From Phoronis ovalis (lineage: Eukaryota > Phoronida > Phoronidae): a stretch of 15,639 nucleotides of DNA. Made by a program: the position numbers and the translations under genes. The DNA is taken from positions 3,757 to 19,395 of the forward strand of contig JAOXYB010015765.1 of NCBI GenBank assembly GCA_028565635.1, written 5' to 3'. Within the stretch, counting starts at the first letter, position 1; every line of letters begins with the position of its first letter. This document shows, one piece after another, positions 1 to 8,386 of this stretch. Below the pieces are notes generated by a model. It was not told the origin of the DNA and did no database searches. It worked only from the letters and a program-made list of their open reading frames with translations.

Positions 1-98
1 GGCAATAAATCACATGATTTAATGTTCTACAGTCGCATTCTCCATAAGGTACCTAACTTATTTTTAATACATGCGGATTTATTTTTTTTTCCTTGCAG

Positions 99-171
99 AC
101 GCTTTCTTCTATGTTGGCACGAGCTCTGCTCCTAGTCCTGTCGGAACAAAGGTTCCAGATGAGAATGACAG
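99..171 (+). CDS. Gene 1 exon a: middle of a DM13 domain
   Basis: The acceptor is a T-rich tract ending ccttgcag and the donor is gtaatt. The first codon is split (phase 1) and, by analogy with gene 2, starts Asp: the exon reads (D)AFFYVGTSSAPSP and ends in a phase-2 split Ser codon. Aromatic-Tyr-Val-Gly is the hallmark centre of DM13. The first half of the domain, which in gene 2 ends FDGIAPG, must be on an exon left of the window. Confidence 0.9.
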
Positions 172-3100
172 GTAATTAATTTATCCCGTACATTAACTAC
201 AACAGCTAAAACAACTGCGTTACGTTCATCAAATTATAAATAACCAAATGGCAAGATGGACCACTTACCATCAAACGTGTGGCACTCCACCAACTCTTCG
301 TGTGACCACATCAAAGTGCCTGATGGCTTCTATATACCCTCTAACTGTATTTGTATCAATAGCCAAGAGCTACATTTGGATACATGTGTCGCGCAAGGTT
401 AGAAAAAGAAAACATAATTTTGAGCTACCCTTTCGTCCTTTCAGTTACCTACATTTTACATACACACTTTCAGTGTTCAACAGATGAGGCTATTCAAGCC
501 GTATTATAATTTCTGAATTATTATGCTTCCATCATTGCAGCCTACAGAAATTGCATGGATACACAGGACAAGATGTAACGATCCGACTTCCTGGTGAATT
601 GACTGTTTTCGATATCAGTTGGTTGTCCATATGGTGTGTAAGGGCCACTGCAGATTTCGGCCATGTTCTCATTCCCAACTCTGTTAATGTACCTCCGTTT
701 TTGGGGGCTGGTGAGGTACGTTTTAGACACTAAGTTGTTTGCATCCCTTACCGAATTACAAATCTCATACAACGTTATATACTCTTTACGTATGTCATGT
801 ACAGTGGGATGCTTTCTTGTTTGTCTAAGAGGGATATTGCAATATTTAGATGTATAACCCTACAGACCATTCTTCGATTGGCATTTTCTTCACAAACTCT
901 TATATTTTAATACGTAAAATTTTATTTCCACTTTTTTTTATTTATGTTAATTTGATTATTTCCTTGGAAATACGATTTCACAAATTACTGTTTAAAGTAT
1001 ATAACATTGTATGAATTGTACTTTGATCTCATTTTGATCTCTTATATCTGGAGGAATAAATTTCAAAAATTACAGAAGAGGTCTTAACAGTGCCTTTAAT
1101 GTACCTACTGTTTCTGTTTCAATCACGCAAACGATCACTTTGGCTGGAGTAGAAAATAAGAAATTACGAAAACAAAATATGGCAAGTCAAAAGTTCGTAA
1201 ATAATGTGTGGTGTTCTGTTTATTTTGTGTCACCCTGTATATCTGAAAGAATTAGATAACTACATTTCATGATCATAAAATGCAATCATAAAATGCTTTC
1301 TTTATTTTTTAATGACCTGATTCTATTATTTTGTCAAAATAACTAATAATGCAACAGTTGCTTTATGAGTAAACTATCCTTATTTCACAATAGCAAACAC
1401 TTCAGAACTGTGAGAGACTCCATGACAGGATGCATGTATCGTGGCAAGTGAACGGAGAATACATTGTTATCGAACACATGGGCCAGATTGGTAGGTCTAA
1501 TCATATAATGTTTTGCATTGATATCAGTAACTATCTCAACATTATTTAATATCACAGATTGCCGAATATTCAAAAATGATTAATTATGAAATGAGGAGTA
1601 ACTGGCTTCATTGATTATTTAAGTCATGGGGCAGATTTGGAGACAGCTTTAAATTATGGAATTTATCAACAAGTATTGATGAAAGTTCGTATACTGTAAC
1701 AATGACTTTCATAAATGGCTCCAGTAATTATGATATCTGAAGTAATTGGAGTAGTGAACTATTTTTTTAGATCCTGATCAATACATGTCATTTGGACTGA
1801 GTGGATCTGATTCCAGAACTTTAATGGACAATGCTGATGTGGTCGTAGCCTGGTACCAACAGAGTATTGGCCCTAAGGCAGTGGATTACTACTTAAATCA
1901 AAAGGCACAGGTAAGAGGTCGTGTTTCTGTTTGAGTGAATCAAAATTAAATTATAGTGCTTTTGTATCTGGTAGAACAAGATTCAGATTTGATATATGAT
2001 AGTCCAATTGTTCCATATCTTCTAGTGCTCCAATGGTAACGGTGTTTGTCCCGATGCTCGACAAGGTGGGGCCGACGACTTGACTGAAATTAGCGGTAGA
2101 GTCGTTGACGGTATCACTCGAATTAAGTTCAAACGTAAACTGAACACAGCAGATAGTAAGGATAAGGTGTATAGAGCTGATACTGAGCAGTATTTGGCCT
2201 GGGCTATTGGACCAATAAACCCTGAAGGATTGGCTCAGAAACACACAATCAGGGTAACAGGTAAGCACACACATTAATTAACACACCTGTATTTATAACA
2301 TCTAAACGTGGGAGTGGTTTGAAAGTTTAAACTAATTAAACTTATAATTCAACAGTATTCAAGTTACAGTAGTTTTAAATATGAATCCGGTGCTATTTTG
2401 TAGTTAATGATACGAAATTCTGTCAAAACTAAATACCTTCTTTTGCAAACACTGATACATTTCATTTTTTTGACAATGATCGCGCTTTTATAATTATTGT
2501 AGTTTGCATTACATCACTCTGAGTAAATCACAGACAATCATCAGTTGTACGTCTGTTTTTGTTTATAGACACGTATACTCAGATAATATGGATGCGGGTA
2601 TGAAGGCCTGTGGATTACTCAGAGTGTTTTATGCGGGATTCTATGGTGTGCATGCATGTTCATGTCTAAAAAATCTTTTTCACAAATTCCTTTTTTTGAA
2701 GGAATACGTGCTGTAGTTGATATTCCCAGATAGCACAGTACGCGGAGTATGTACATGTAGTCCGGTATATTACAGGTGACTTGAAGTTGAACTTTGGCCG
2801 CACTCCATCAAAGAACTGTCCGGATTTCCCTGACGTCGTTCGGCCTCCTGTAAAGGGTTGGTCATTACAGCGTGTTAGTGGAGAGAATACTAAAAGGTTC
2901 ACAGCACAGATAGGTCAGTCCGGAGGCGAAAAGGGCTACAAATCTATCACAGGTAAGAACAGTTTCCAATTTGTTTAGTCTGTAAGTATTTGAGCGCAGA
3001 CGCAATATTAAGGTAAACTAAGTATTTGCGACATATTGGATGAAATAGTTCGCAATTTGTAAATTCGTTCTTTATACCTGTTTAACGCTTACAGCGCCTT

Positions 3101-4606
3101 TCTATTTCAAAATTCTCGTGTTTTTTTCAAAGTTGTATCACGTCTGGAGGTTTACTGTATCCAAGGGTAAAATGACAATGATTAAAAAAAATATTGAAAA
3201 TAAAGAGTTTATACCTGTTCCTGTTCCTAATGAAACGTTTATTTTATAGGTCGAGCATCATGGGGTATTGCTTGGTACATAAACAACAAACTCATCCCGG
3301 AGGTAACTGTCAAACGAGGTGAGACATATACGTTCGTTGTGGAAGGTGGAAATAATACAGCAAACCTCGCGATGTATCACCCCTTCTATATCACAGATGA
3401 CCCAAATGGCGGTTATGCTCAATTGAGTACAGCTGAGAGGGCAAGTGTCAGGGTCTTTGCAGGCATTGATGGTGCTGGAAATCCAACTCCTGATGCAGGT
3501 GAGTTGAAATACACGTATTCTAACTGTTTTTTTATGAACGCGCATTCTGTTATTAAAACAAATACATCTCTCATGCGATCAGTGAACAAATTATATAAGG
3601 TTTGAAATTACAATCTCATACGTATTCAGTCAAACCAAACTATTACTTTTTTCTAATCTTAGTGGGTCGTTTATGTGACTGGCAACACAAGACGGTTGAC
3701 ATGTCGGACTCGGCGAATACATTTGATGACTTTTTCAAAACTCTGACATTGAGCTGTGCACCTGGAGATGCTGCGGAATTAATGTGGACTCCGGATATGG
3801 ATACACCGGACACTGTATATTATCAGGTAAATGTTATTATTAATCATATTTGTGAAGCAATCATAATATAAAAAATCTTTTGAAATTTGGATGACATCAA
3901 ATAGTGTTCCTGTGGATATAATATATCTTTCTCTTTCTCGTGTTTAAACTATTATTAGAGACACATTTACCATGTGACCTTTTCCTTTTTAAAAAGTATG
4001 TGATTTTTCTGTTAATATCATTAAGATTGAAAACATTTAATTTGATGAAGTCTGTTTAAAATGGTCAACACATCGATTCTGCAAGCTTCGTTTAATATTT
4101 ATGTTTATAGTTTTGATTTGATAAGGCCTGACACATTCCAGTATTGAACTTATGCATTAAAATCCCCTCATCCTCTTCTTGATGTGATTAGAAAACAATT
4201 TTAAAATCTTCCAACCTATTGTTTATCAAGTTCTTAAGATCCTATTCAAGCACAGTAACTCTAAGTAACTATAACGTATCGGATTCAGTATTTACTATCA
4301 TCTGTACTACCATCACTGATGGTCCATTTCACAAAAAAGTAACAACAATGTATCATATTCAGTATTTACTATCATCTGTTACAGTGTTACCAGCATAAGT
4401 TTCTCGGATGGAAGATTCGTGTTGTTGATGAGTTCCCCAACAATACGGTGACTACACCACAGCCTAGCATTGCAGTACCACAGGGCCCCGCCAGTGCAGC
4501 TACCAGTATTGTCACTACACCGCAGACAACACCGCAGACAAGCAGTGCACCCCGCCATGTTTTGGCTTCTGCTGTACTGCTGATACTCATAGTTATTTTA
4601 TTGTAG
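99..4606 (+). CDS. Skeletor/Knickkopf-like DM13-DOMON-cupredoxin cell-surface protein (3' part, 9 exons)
   Basis: Spliced gene entering from the left edge. Exons: 99-171, 541-715, 1394-1490, 1771-1910, 2026-2260, 2776-2952, 3250-3498, 3663-3826, 4385-4606. All junctions are GT...AG and the phases (1,2,0,1,0,1,1,1,0) keep one open frame of 509 residues plus a split first codon. In-window residues: about 1-78 second half of a DM13 domain, 86-240 DOMON, 240-300 connecting segment, 300-445 cupredoxin-like, then a Thr/Pro-rich stalk and a hydrophobic tail ending ILIVILL. This order is that of Skeletor and Knickkopf proteins; Knickkopf is a GPI-anchored protein that organises chitin in insect cuticle. 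Family members usually carry another DM13 upstream, so the N-terminus, signal peptide and first half of this DM13 should lie left of the window. Orthology to Skeletor rather than Knickkopf cannot be settled here, so no symbol is given. Confidence 0.93.
172..540 (+). other. Intron, gene 1 (369 bp)
   Basis: A phase-2 intron inside DM13, bounded by gtaatt and cattgcag. An open reading frame at 248-487 has no family resemblance and is taken as chance. Confidence 0.85.
541..715 (+). CDS. Gene 1 exon b: C-terminal half of DM13
   Basis: Acceptor atcattgcag, donor gtacgt. The exon encodes a DM13 second half with YTGQDVTIRLPG, ISWLSIWC and FGHVLIP, all typical of the family, including the near-invariant Cys after Trp. 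Unlike gene 2 there is no intron after the WC motif: the exon runs on through FGHVLIP to a phase-0 boundary after Gly-Glu. Confidence 0.92.
716..1393 (+). other. Intron, gene 1 (678 bp)
   Basis: A phase-0 intron between the DM13 and DOMON coding parts. AT-rich; I see no further exon, RNA gene or repeat in it. Confidence 0.85.
1394..1490 (+). CDS. Gene 1 exon c: start of the DOMON domain
   Basis: Acceptor cacaatag, donor gtaggt; it enters in phase 0 and leaves in phase 1. It encodes NCERLHDRMHVSWQVNG followed by a hydrophobic strand (YIVIEHMGQI). The W-x-V-x-G start is how Skeletor-type DOMON domains begin. Confidence 0.9.
1771..1910 (+). CDS. Gene 1 exon d: DOMON core
   Basis: Acceptor atttttttag, donor gtaaga. 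It encodes YMSFGLSGSDSRTLMDNADV, a strong DOMON signature (FGLSG, then a Met and an Asp-rich turn), then VVVAWY and DYYLNQKAQ. In some DOMON families a Met in this area ligates haem. I have no evidence that this copy binds haem. Confidence 0.92.
2026..2260 (+). CDS. Gene 1 exon e: C-terminal half of DOMON
   Basis: Acceptor cttctag after a short 115-bp intron; donor gtaagc. The exon starts with a Cys codon and encodes CSNGNGVCPDARQGG, ISGRVVDGITRIKFKRKL and YLAWAIGPINPEG, ending KHTIRVTG. The regular beta strands and the AWAIGP motif match the end of Skeletor-type DOMON domains. Confidence 0.92.
2261..2775 (+). other. Intron, gene 1 (515 bp)
   Basis: A phase-1 intron after the DOMON domain. 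Short open frames inside it (for example 2504-2716) have no recognisable product. Confidence 0.85.
2776..2952 (+). CDS. Gene 1 exon f: segment joining DOMON to the cupredoxin-like domain
   Basis: Acceptor attacag, donor gtaaga; phase 1 on both sides. It encodes LKLNFGRTPSKNCPDFP and a Pro-rich turn (VVRPPVKGW), then a strand-rich stretch ending SITG. The NFGR...NCP element is typical of the segment after DOMON in Skeletor/Knickkopf proteins. The exon is a symmetric (1-1) module that could be skipped without frameshift. Confidence 0.88.
3250..3498 (+). CDS. Gene 1 exon g: cupredoxin-like domain, first half
   Basis: Acceptor ttttatag, donor gtgagt; phase 1 on both sides. It encodes WGIAWYINN, EVTVKRGETYTFVVEGG and AMYHPFYITDDPNGGY. 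The His codon at 3378-3380, in MYHPFYI, is placed where the first copper-ligand His of cupredoxins lies. A likely N-glycosylation sequon (Asn-Asn-Thr) precedes it. Confidence 0.9.
3663..3826 (+). CDS. Gene 1 exon h: cupredoxin-like domain, middle
   Basis: Acceptor taatcttag, donor gtaaat; phase 1 in, phase 0 out. It encodes RLCDWQHKTVDMSDS, then FFKTLTLSCAPGD and a strand with DTVYYQ leading to the Cys-x2-His of the next exon. The exact acceptor could shift by a codon or two, but this AG keeps the frame. Confidence 0.87.
3827..4384 (+). other. Last intron of gene 1 (558 bp)
   Basis: A phase-0 intron before the final exon. It is AT-rich and ends in a duplicated 23-nt segment with a hairpin between the copies, listed separately. 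Confidence 0.85.
4283..4379 (+). repeat. 23-nt direct repeat with intervening hairpin next to a splice acceptor
   Basis: The same 23 bases (from attcag to catctgt) occur at 4283-4305 and 4357-4379, 74 bp apart, each preceded by gtatc. Copy 2 runs directly into the real acceptor (tacag, exon start 4385); copy 1 is followed by actac, which is not an acceptor. Between them accatc-act-gatggt at 4309-4323 can fold into a perfect 6-bp stem with a 3-nt loop. Confidence 0.85.
4385..4606 (+). CDS. Gene 1 last exon: end of cupredoxin, stalk, GPI-type tail, stop
   Basis: Acceptor atctgttacag. The exon opens on Cys in CYQHKFLGWKIRVVDEF: Cys-x2-His is the second half of a cupredoxin copper site, but the usual axial Met position is not Met. 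A 35-40 residue Thr/Pro/Ser/Ala-rich stalk follows, with PQTTPQTSSAPRH and an Asn-Asn-Thr sequon. The protein ends in about 15 hydrophobic residues (VLASAVLLILIVILL) right at the TAG stop. Small residues (Ser-Ser-Ala), a short spacer and a C-terminal hydrophobic tail with nothing after it favour a GPI-anchor signal over a transmembrane helix. Confidence 0.92.
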   Translation, partial: CYQHKFLGWKIRVVDEFPNNTVTTPQPSIAVPQGPASAATSIVTTPQTTPQTSSAPRHVLASAVLLILIVILL

Positions 4607-5030
4607 ACGTTTTCTGAAAACAAATTCACTATGCAAATGTCTATTACCAGGGATTATATTTAAGGTAAAAACTGGAGCATTAACTGCTACGGATTCCCGG
4701 TATTTTAATGAAATGTTTTATATGGAAACGTTTCGTTCTAATATTTTAATTGATGCCGCTCACTGTATTTATTGCGTCTTGTATTTTAAAATCTTACTAA
4801 TTTTATACATTAAGGTTTATGTTACTCATACAAATGCAATATATATACTTGTGAATTTCAGATAAAAATATGTAAACATGTACATGTATATAGAAACTGA
4901 AAATGTTTTAAGCTTATGATTAATTGTGATACTTTGATGTTTAAAAATGTTCAGGTAAAATGCTATGGTTGCCTGTTGCATGAGTCGAGTCAATTGGGTT
5001 TGTTATTGGAATAAAATCCTGTGTTTGTTT
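4607..5030 (+). other. Probable 3' untranslated region of gene 1
   Basis: AT-rich sequence from the stop codon to the likely polyadenylation site. It includes a 12-bp perfect palindrome (acatgtacatgt) at 4876-4887. The end is set from the AATAAA at 5010 and is approximate. Confidence 0.55.
5010..5015 (+). terminator. Probable polyadenylation signal of gene 1
   Basis: The first canonical AATAAA after the stop, 404 bp downstream, followed at once by a GT-rich stretch (tgtgtttgtttggg, about 5021-5034) of the kind that binds the cleavage-stimulating factor. Further AATAAA hexamers at 5712 and 5876 are alternatives that lack as clear a GT-rich element. Confidence 0.55.
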
Positions 5031-5085
5031 GGGAATTAGATCTTTCTTACATGCTCTAGTGCGAAATAAGTGCACACGATTACTT

Positions 5086-5100
5086 CCCATAGATGGCACT
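5086..5100 (+). promoter_or_regulatory. CTCF-like motif (13 of 15)
   Basis: The 15-mer ending in tagatggcact fits the CTCF consensus CCASYAGRKGGCRSY at 13 of 15 positions by eye. It lies just past the likely end of gene 1. Such matches also occur by chance, so this is only a candidate. Confidence 0.25.
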
Positions 5101-6221
5101 AATAGGACTACTTGTTCATTATCTCTAACATATATGAGAGCAGATTGGTATTTGAGTACCTTGATCAAGTATCTTTAAAAAGATAGGTTAAAAATCGCTA
5201 CATTGTTTTATGCCTATGTGGTGCCTCGTCGTTCGCTATTCAAATATCAACCCTTAACGATTTACGGCGCACGGTAGATACACACGCGCCTAGACTGAAA
5301 AAAGAATGTTTAGTTATTGACCATGACCACTGGCTGCTTATGATAATAGCATCCAAATAGCTGTCTTTGGTGGAGAGACTAAATACTGCCCAAGCTGGCT
5401 CTTATTACAATGTTCCTTTTATACTATGAAACTGAATGTCACCGACTATCCCACGCAGTATCTAGTATAACAACATTATGCAGATGACAAGGAGACAGTC
5501 TTTCTGCTTCAACTTTTTTATTCCATGTTGTGTCTCTAACCATAAATACGTTTTGTTCTAACATAAAACATGCACATGCGCTCTTTCAAAAAAAAAATGA
5601 GTAAAAAAACACAGAACATATAATAATTAAATACGCATCATTATCTCAGATGTTTGAATTGAAGTGTAGCATCAGGCCTAACTGTTACTGAATTTTGTAG
5701 GCGTGAGATTTAATAAATTAACTGGCAAGTTAAAAAAAAAATAGTGACAGTAGCATCAAGCACATACATAATATGTAGATCAGTTACACTTAACCTGTCT
5801 ACGGACTATAGAAGGATGTAATGTATTGCTAACTGACAAATGCACTCTTATTTCTTCATTTATGGCAGTAATATCAATAAACTAATCGTCTTTAGTAATG
5901 AAAATATACATACAAACAATTCGAGTTTAGGTCCGTACTTTAAACGATTACACATTTAAATATGACAATGCAAATTACACAATTAAACAATTATCATTTA
6001 TCAGCACTTTAACAATTTGATAGGAATATGTGCCTTTAGAAATGTACCTTTAGAAACTAGCGCTATTTTCTGTAGAATTTTTTTATCTACTAATAATTGA
6101 TTATAACCATTATTTTATTTGCTTCCTTAATATATGCTAGACCTATCGCCCATGAAGTGAATTTAGAATTAAAGTTTGTACTAATACACGCACTGCGCAT
6201 GCTTAAGAACATTTTTAAATT

Positions 6222-6236
6222 AGCGCCATCTATTGG
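6222..6236 (-). promoter_or_regulatory. CTCF-like motif (14 of 15)
   Basis: Read on the minus strand, CCAATAGATGGCGCT fits CCASYAGRKGGCRSY at 14 of 15 positions, including the full TAGATGGCGC core. It sits in the spacer between the two genes and points toward the motif at 5086. Best of the CTCF-like matches here, but unproven. Confidence 0.35.
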
Positions 6237-8257
6237 GCGCAATTGTATATGAATGTAATTTTAATATGAAACCCAAGTACTGATTGGTTTCCATATTATA
6301 AAAGGTTAGGTTAGTATTGAACTTTACCCTTTTTGTCTTACTAAAACTGTGCGTTTAAAAAATATTTTGTGTGTCAGCTATGGAAAGAATATAAATTTCT
6401 AAATTAAATCATTTACATAATCTCAAAAAAAGTCAACCACTTGCTGGAAAATACCACAACCCTTTAAGAGCTTTCGAATGTATCGCGGTAAAATTAATGA
6501 TAGTTTATAGATTTACAAGTATTCAGTTTGCGGTTTAATTTAATTCGAAGTAATAATAGTAAATATGAACGATAAGATTCATAAATACTGATTCACCTTC
6601 TATATGTTGTAATATGGTGAAATATCTCATGACAATTGTTCTACGAACAGCGCTTATGAGAGCGGCTACTAAATTTAGATTTACATAACTGGTTCCGCCC
6701 TTTATTATACGAATATAGTATGAACACTTTAAGGAGTAACGCGTGATACAAGGGTTTTACCGCGAGAATGACTGGCAAGAAATGTGGGCTGGTATGGTGA
6801 AAATGTTGCTTATTCACAATGACTGCTGTCTGGCCCTCTACACGTACCAGTGTCGTACTATACAGAGGCTATCACTCCCTCTCCAGTATCTCTTTAACTA
6901 TATCATCATGTTTTACAATAAGGCTATGTAAGTTTAAACTGTGGCAAGATTATGTTTTTTTTGTAGCTACATGTATTGTGTATAATAGCGAGGTGTCCGG
7001 ATAAAATAAAGGTCAATGGGGCATTCATTCATGTCACTGTCAGTTATCCGGATTCCTGTATTTGTTTCCGTCACTTGTTTAAAACACAACCACTTTTTAA
7101 ATTTAACTTCTTTTTAAATCTGTGCACTATATTTATCTTATTTACTTACTATTTAATATTGTTGGTCGCTCAGTTACATTGCAATAGAAAACTCTCCCGG
7201 AAAAACTGTGCTGTATTTGTACGAATGCGATAAAGATAACTAAATGTCTATATTTCTAATGCTCTAAATAAGAGATGTGGATTTTTTTTTGAAGTAATCT
7301 AATATGCTTGTAAAGTTTTAAAAGCAACTTTTAATAAGCAACAATCTAGTATTATAAAATGTTTACTTGTGGTTTTAGAAATAGAAATATTATTACTACT
7401 GCACATGCACATCACCCATTCAATGCATAGGGATAGACATAGTGGGCAGTTAAATGGGAATCAATTTTTTTTCTTCTATTTAATACCACACTTCATTACT
7501 GAGCATGATGACAAACAGAACTTTCGTGCCCAACCGTTATGTTGCCCTCAGATTACCTAGTCTCTAACACGGACTTTATTAAAATAAATATTCGGGATCA
7601 ACGCAGGGTATATACAAAATCAATAAACGTATCGGCTCGAATCTGCAAACTCCACCTTCGAATCGAAACGCTTGCAAAAGAAAGTTAATGCACTGTCAAT
7701 TAAGCCATCGACCATCAAGCTTTCTGATCGCGTTAAAAATTTCAAATTCATTCTTTTCTTAAACGCTATTGATCGTTAAACTGCAGGGCCAGGTAGTTTA
7801 GCTTACATAAAATATATATATTTATCATAGTTTATAAAAAAAACACTTAAGCTTAGAACACTATAGAATGAATTAATCATGAGGTACATGATAATTCATA
7901 AATTGAAAATAATATAATGCTCTGAGCATTGCTGTCGTATTGTTGTTGCGCTTGTATGACAGTATTTGAATACCAAGAAATCTTTTATTGTCTGGTGACT
8001 AGATGAACTTATCATTTTATAGGGGGGTTTAAGTGTAAAAATGAAAGATAATTTAAATTCTTTGAGATAATTTTCGGTAATAACTATGTTTCTTTATTTT
8101 TCCGTGTTAAATGCGTAGCAGCTTATCTTTATTAATATTTATTAATTTTTTCCTCTTTCATGTTTTACTACAACAATTTTATTTAAATATCACCTTTAAA
8201 ATATTAATGATTTAGCTTTTTTAATGCTTATCACTACACACATGACTCAGCATTGCA

Positions 8258-8264
8258 TATATAT
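8258..8264 (+). promoter_or_regulatory. Possible TATA box of gene 2
   Basis: TATATAT lies 86 bp before the start codon of the signal-peptide exon. It would put a start site near 8290 and give a 5' leader of about 50 nt. TA-rich runs are common in this window, so support is weak. Confidence 0.25.
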
Positions 8265-8343
8265 TGCGAATGTAGCTGTATTATAGACATATAGGAGATT
8301 ATCCCTGGAGGACGTCTTAACTTGTAACACTTAGTGAAGGAAA

Positions 8344-8386
8344 ATGGCTCACCTTCTAACATTTTTCATTTGTTGTTTAGTATCGG
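8344..8386 (+). CDS. Gene 2 exon 1: start codon and signal peptide
   Basis: The start lies in gaaggaaaATGG, with A at -3 and G at +4, a good animal context. It encodes MAHLLTFFICCLVSG with a hydrophobic core, and a gtaagt donor splits the Gly codon in phase 1, matching the phase-1 acceptor at 10833. Joined, the sequence reads SGALGDHEF, giving a plausible signal-peptidase site after Ser-Gly-Ala. No RNA evidence is available, and a further exon between the two cannot be excluded. Confidence 0.75.

Larger units (their letters stand above)
5031..8290. other. Intergenic region between the two DM13 genes
   Basis: About 3.3 kb of AT-rich DNA with poly-A runs. Open frames (such as 6743-6931, 6976-7233 and 7369-7560) are short, lack family resemblance and show no splice-supported extension. 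CTCF-like motifs at 5086 and 6222 are listed separately. I see no RNA gene or transposon coding sequence on either strand. Confidence 0.7.

Noticed and set aside
4387-4629. An 80-residue open frame on the minus strand with hydrophobic stretches
   Set aside because: It is the antisense shadow of the last exon of gene 1, whose frame is supported by domain content and splice sites.
6303-6314. Short ggttaggttag run resembling telomere repeat
   Set aside because: Only about two repeat units; far too short to indicate telomeric DNA.
5031-8290. Possible extra gene in the intergenic spacer
   Set aside because: All open frames are under 90 residues, lack recognisable motifs, and have no consistent splice-linked partners on either strand.
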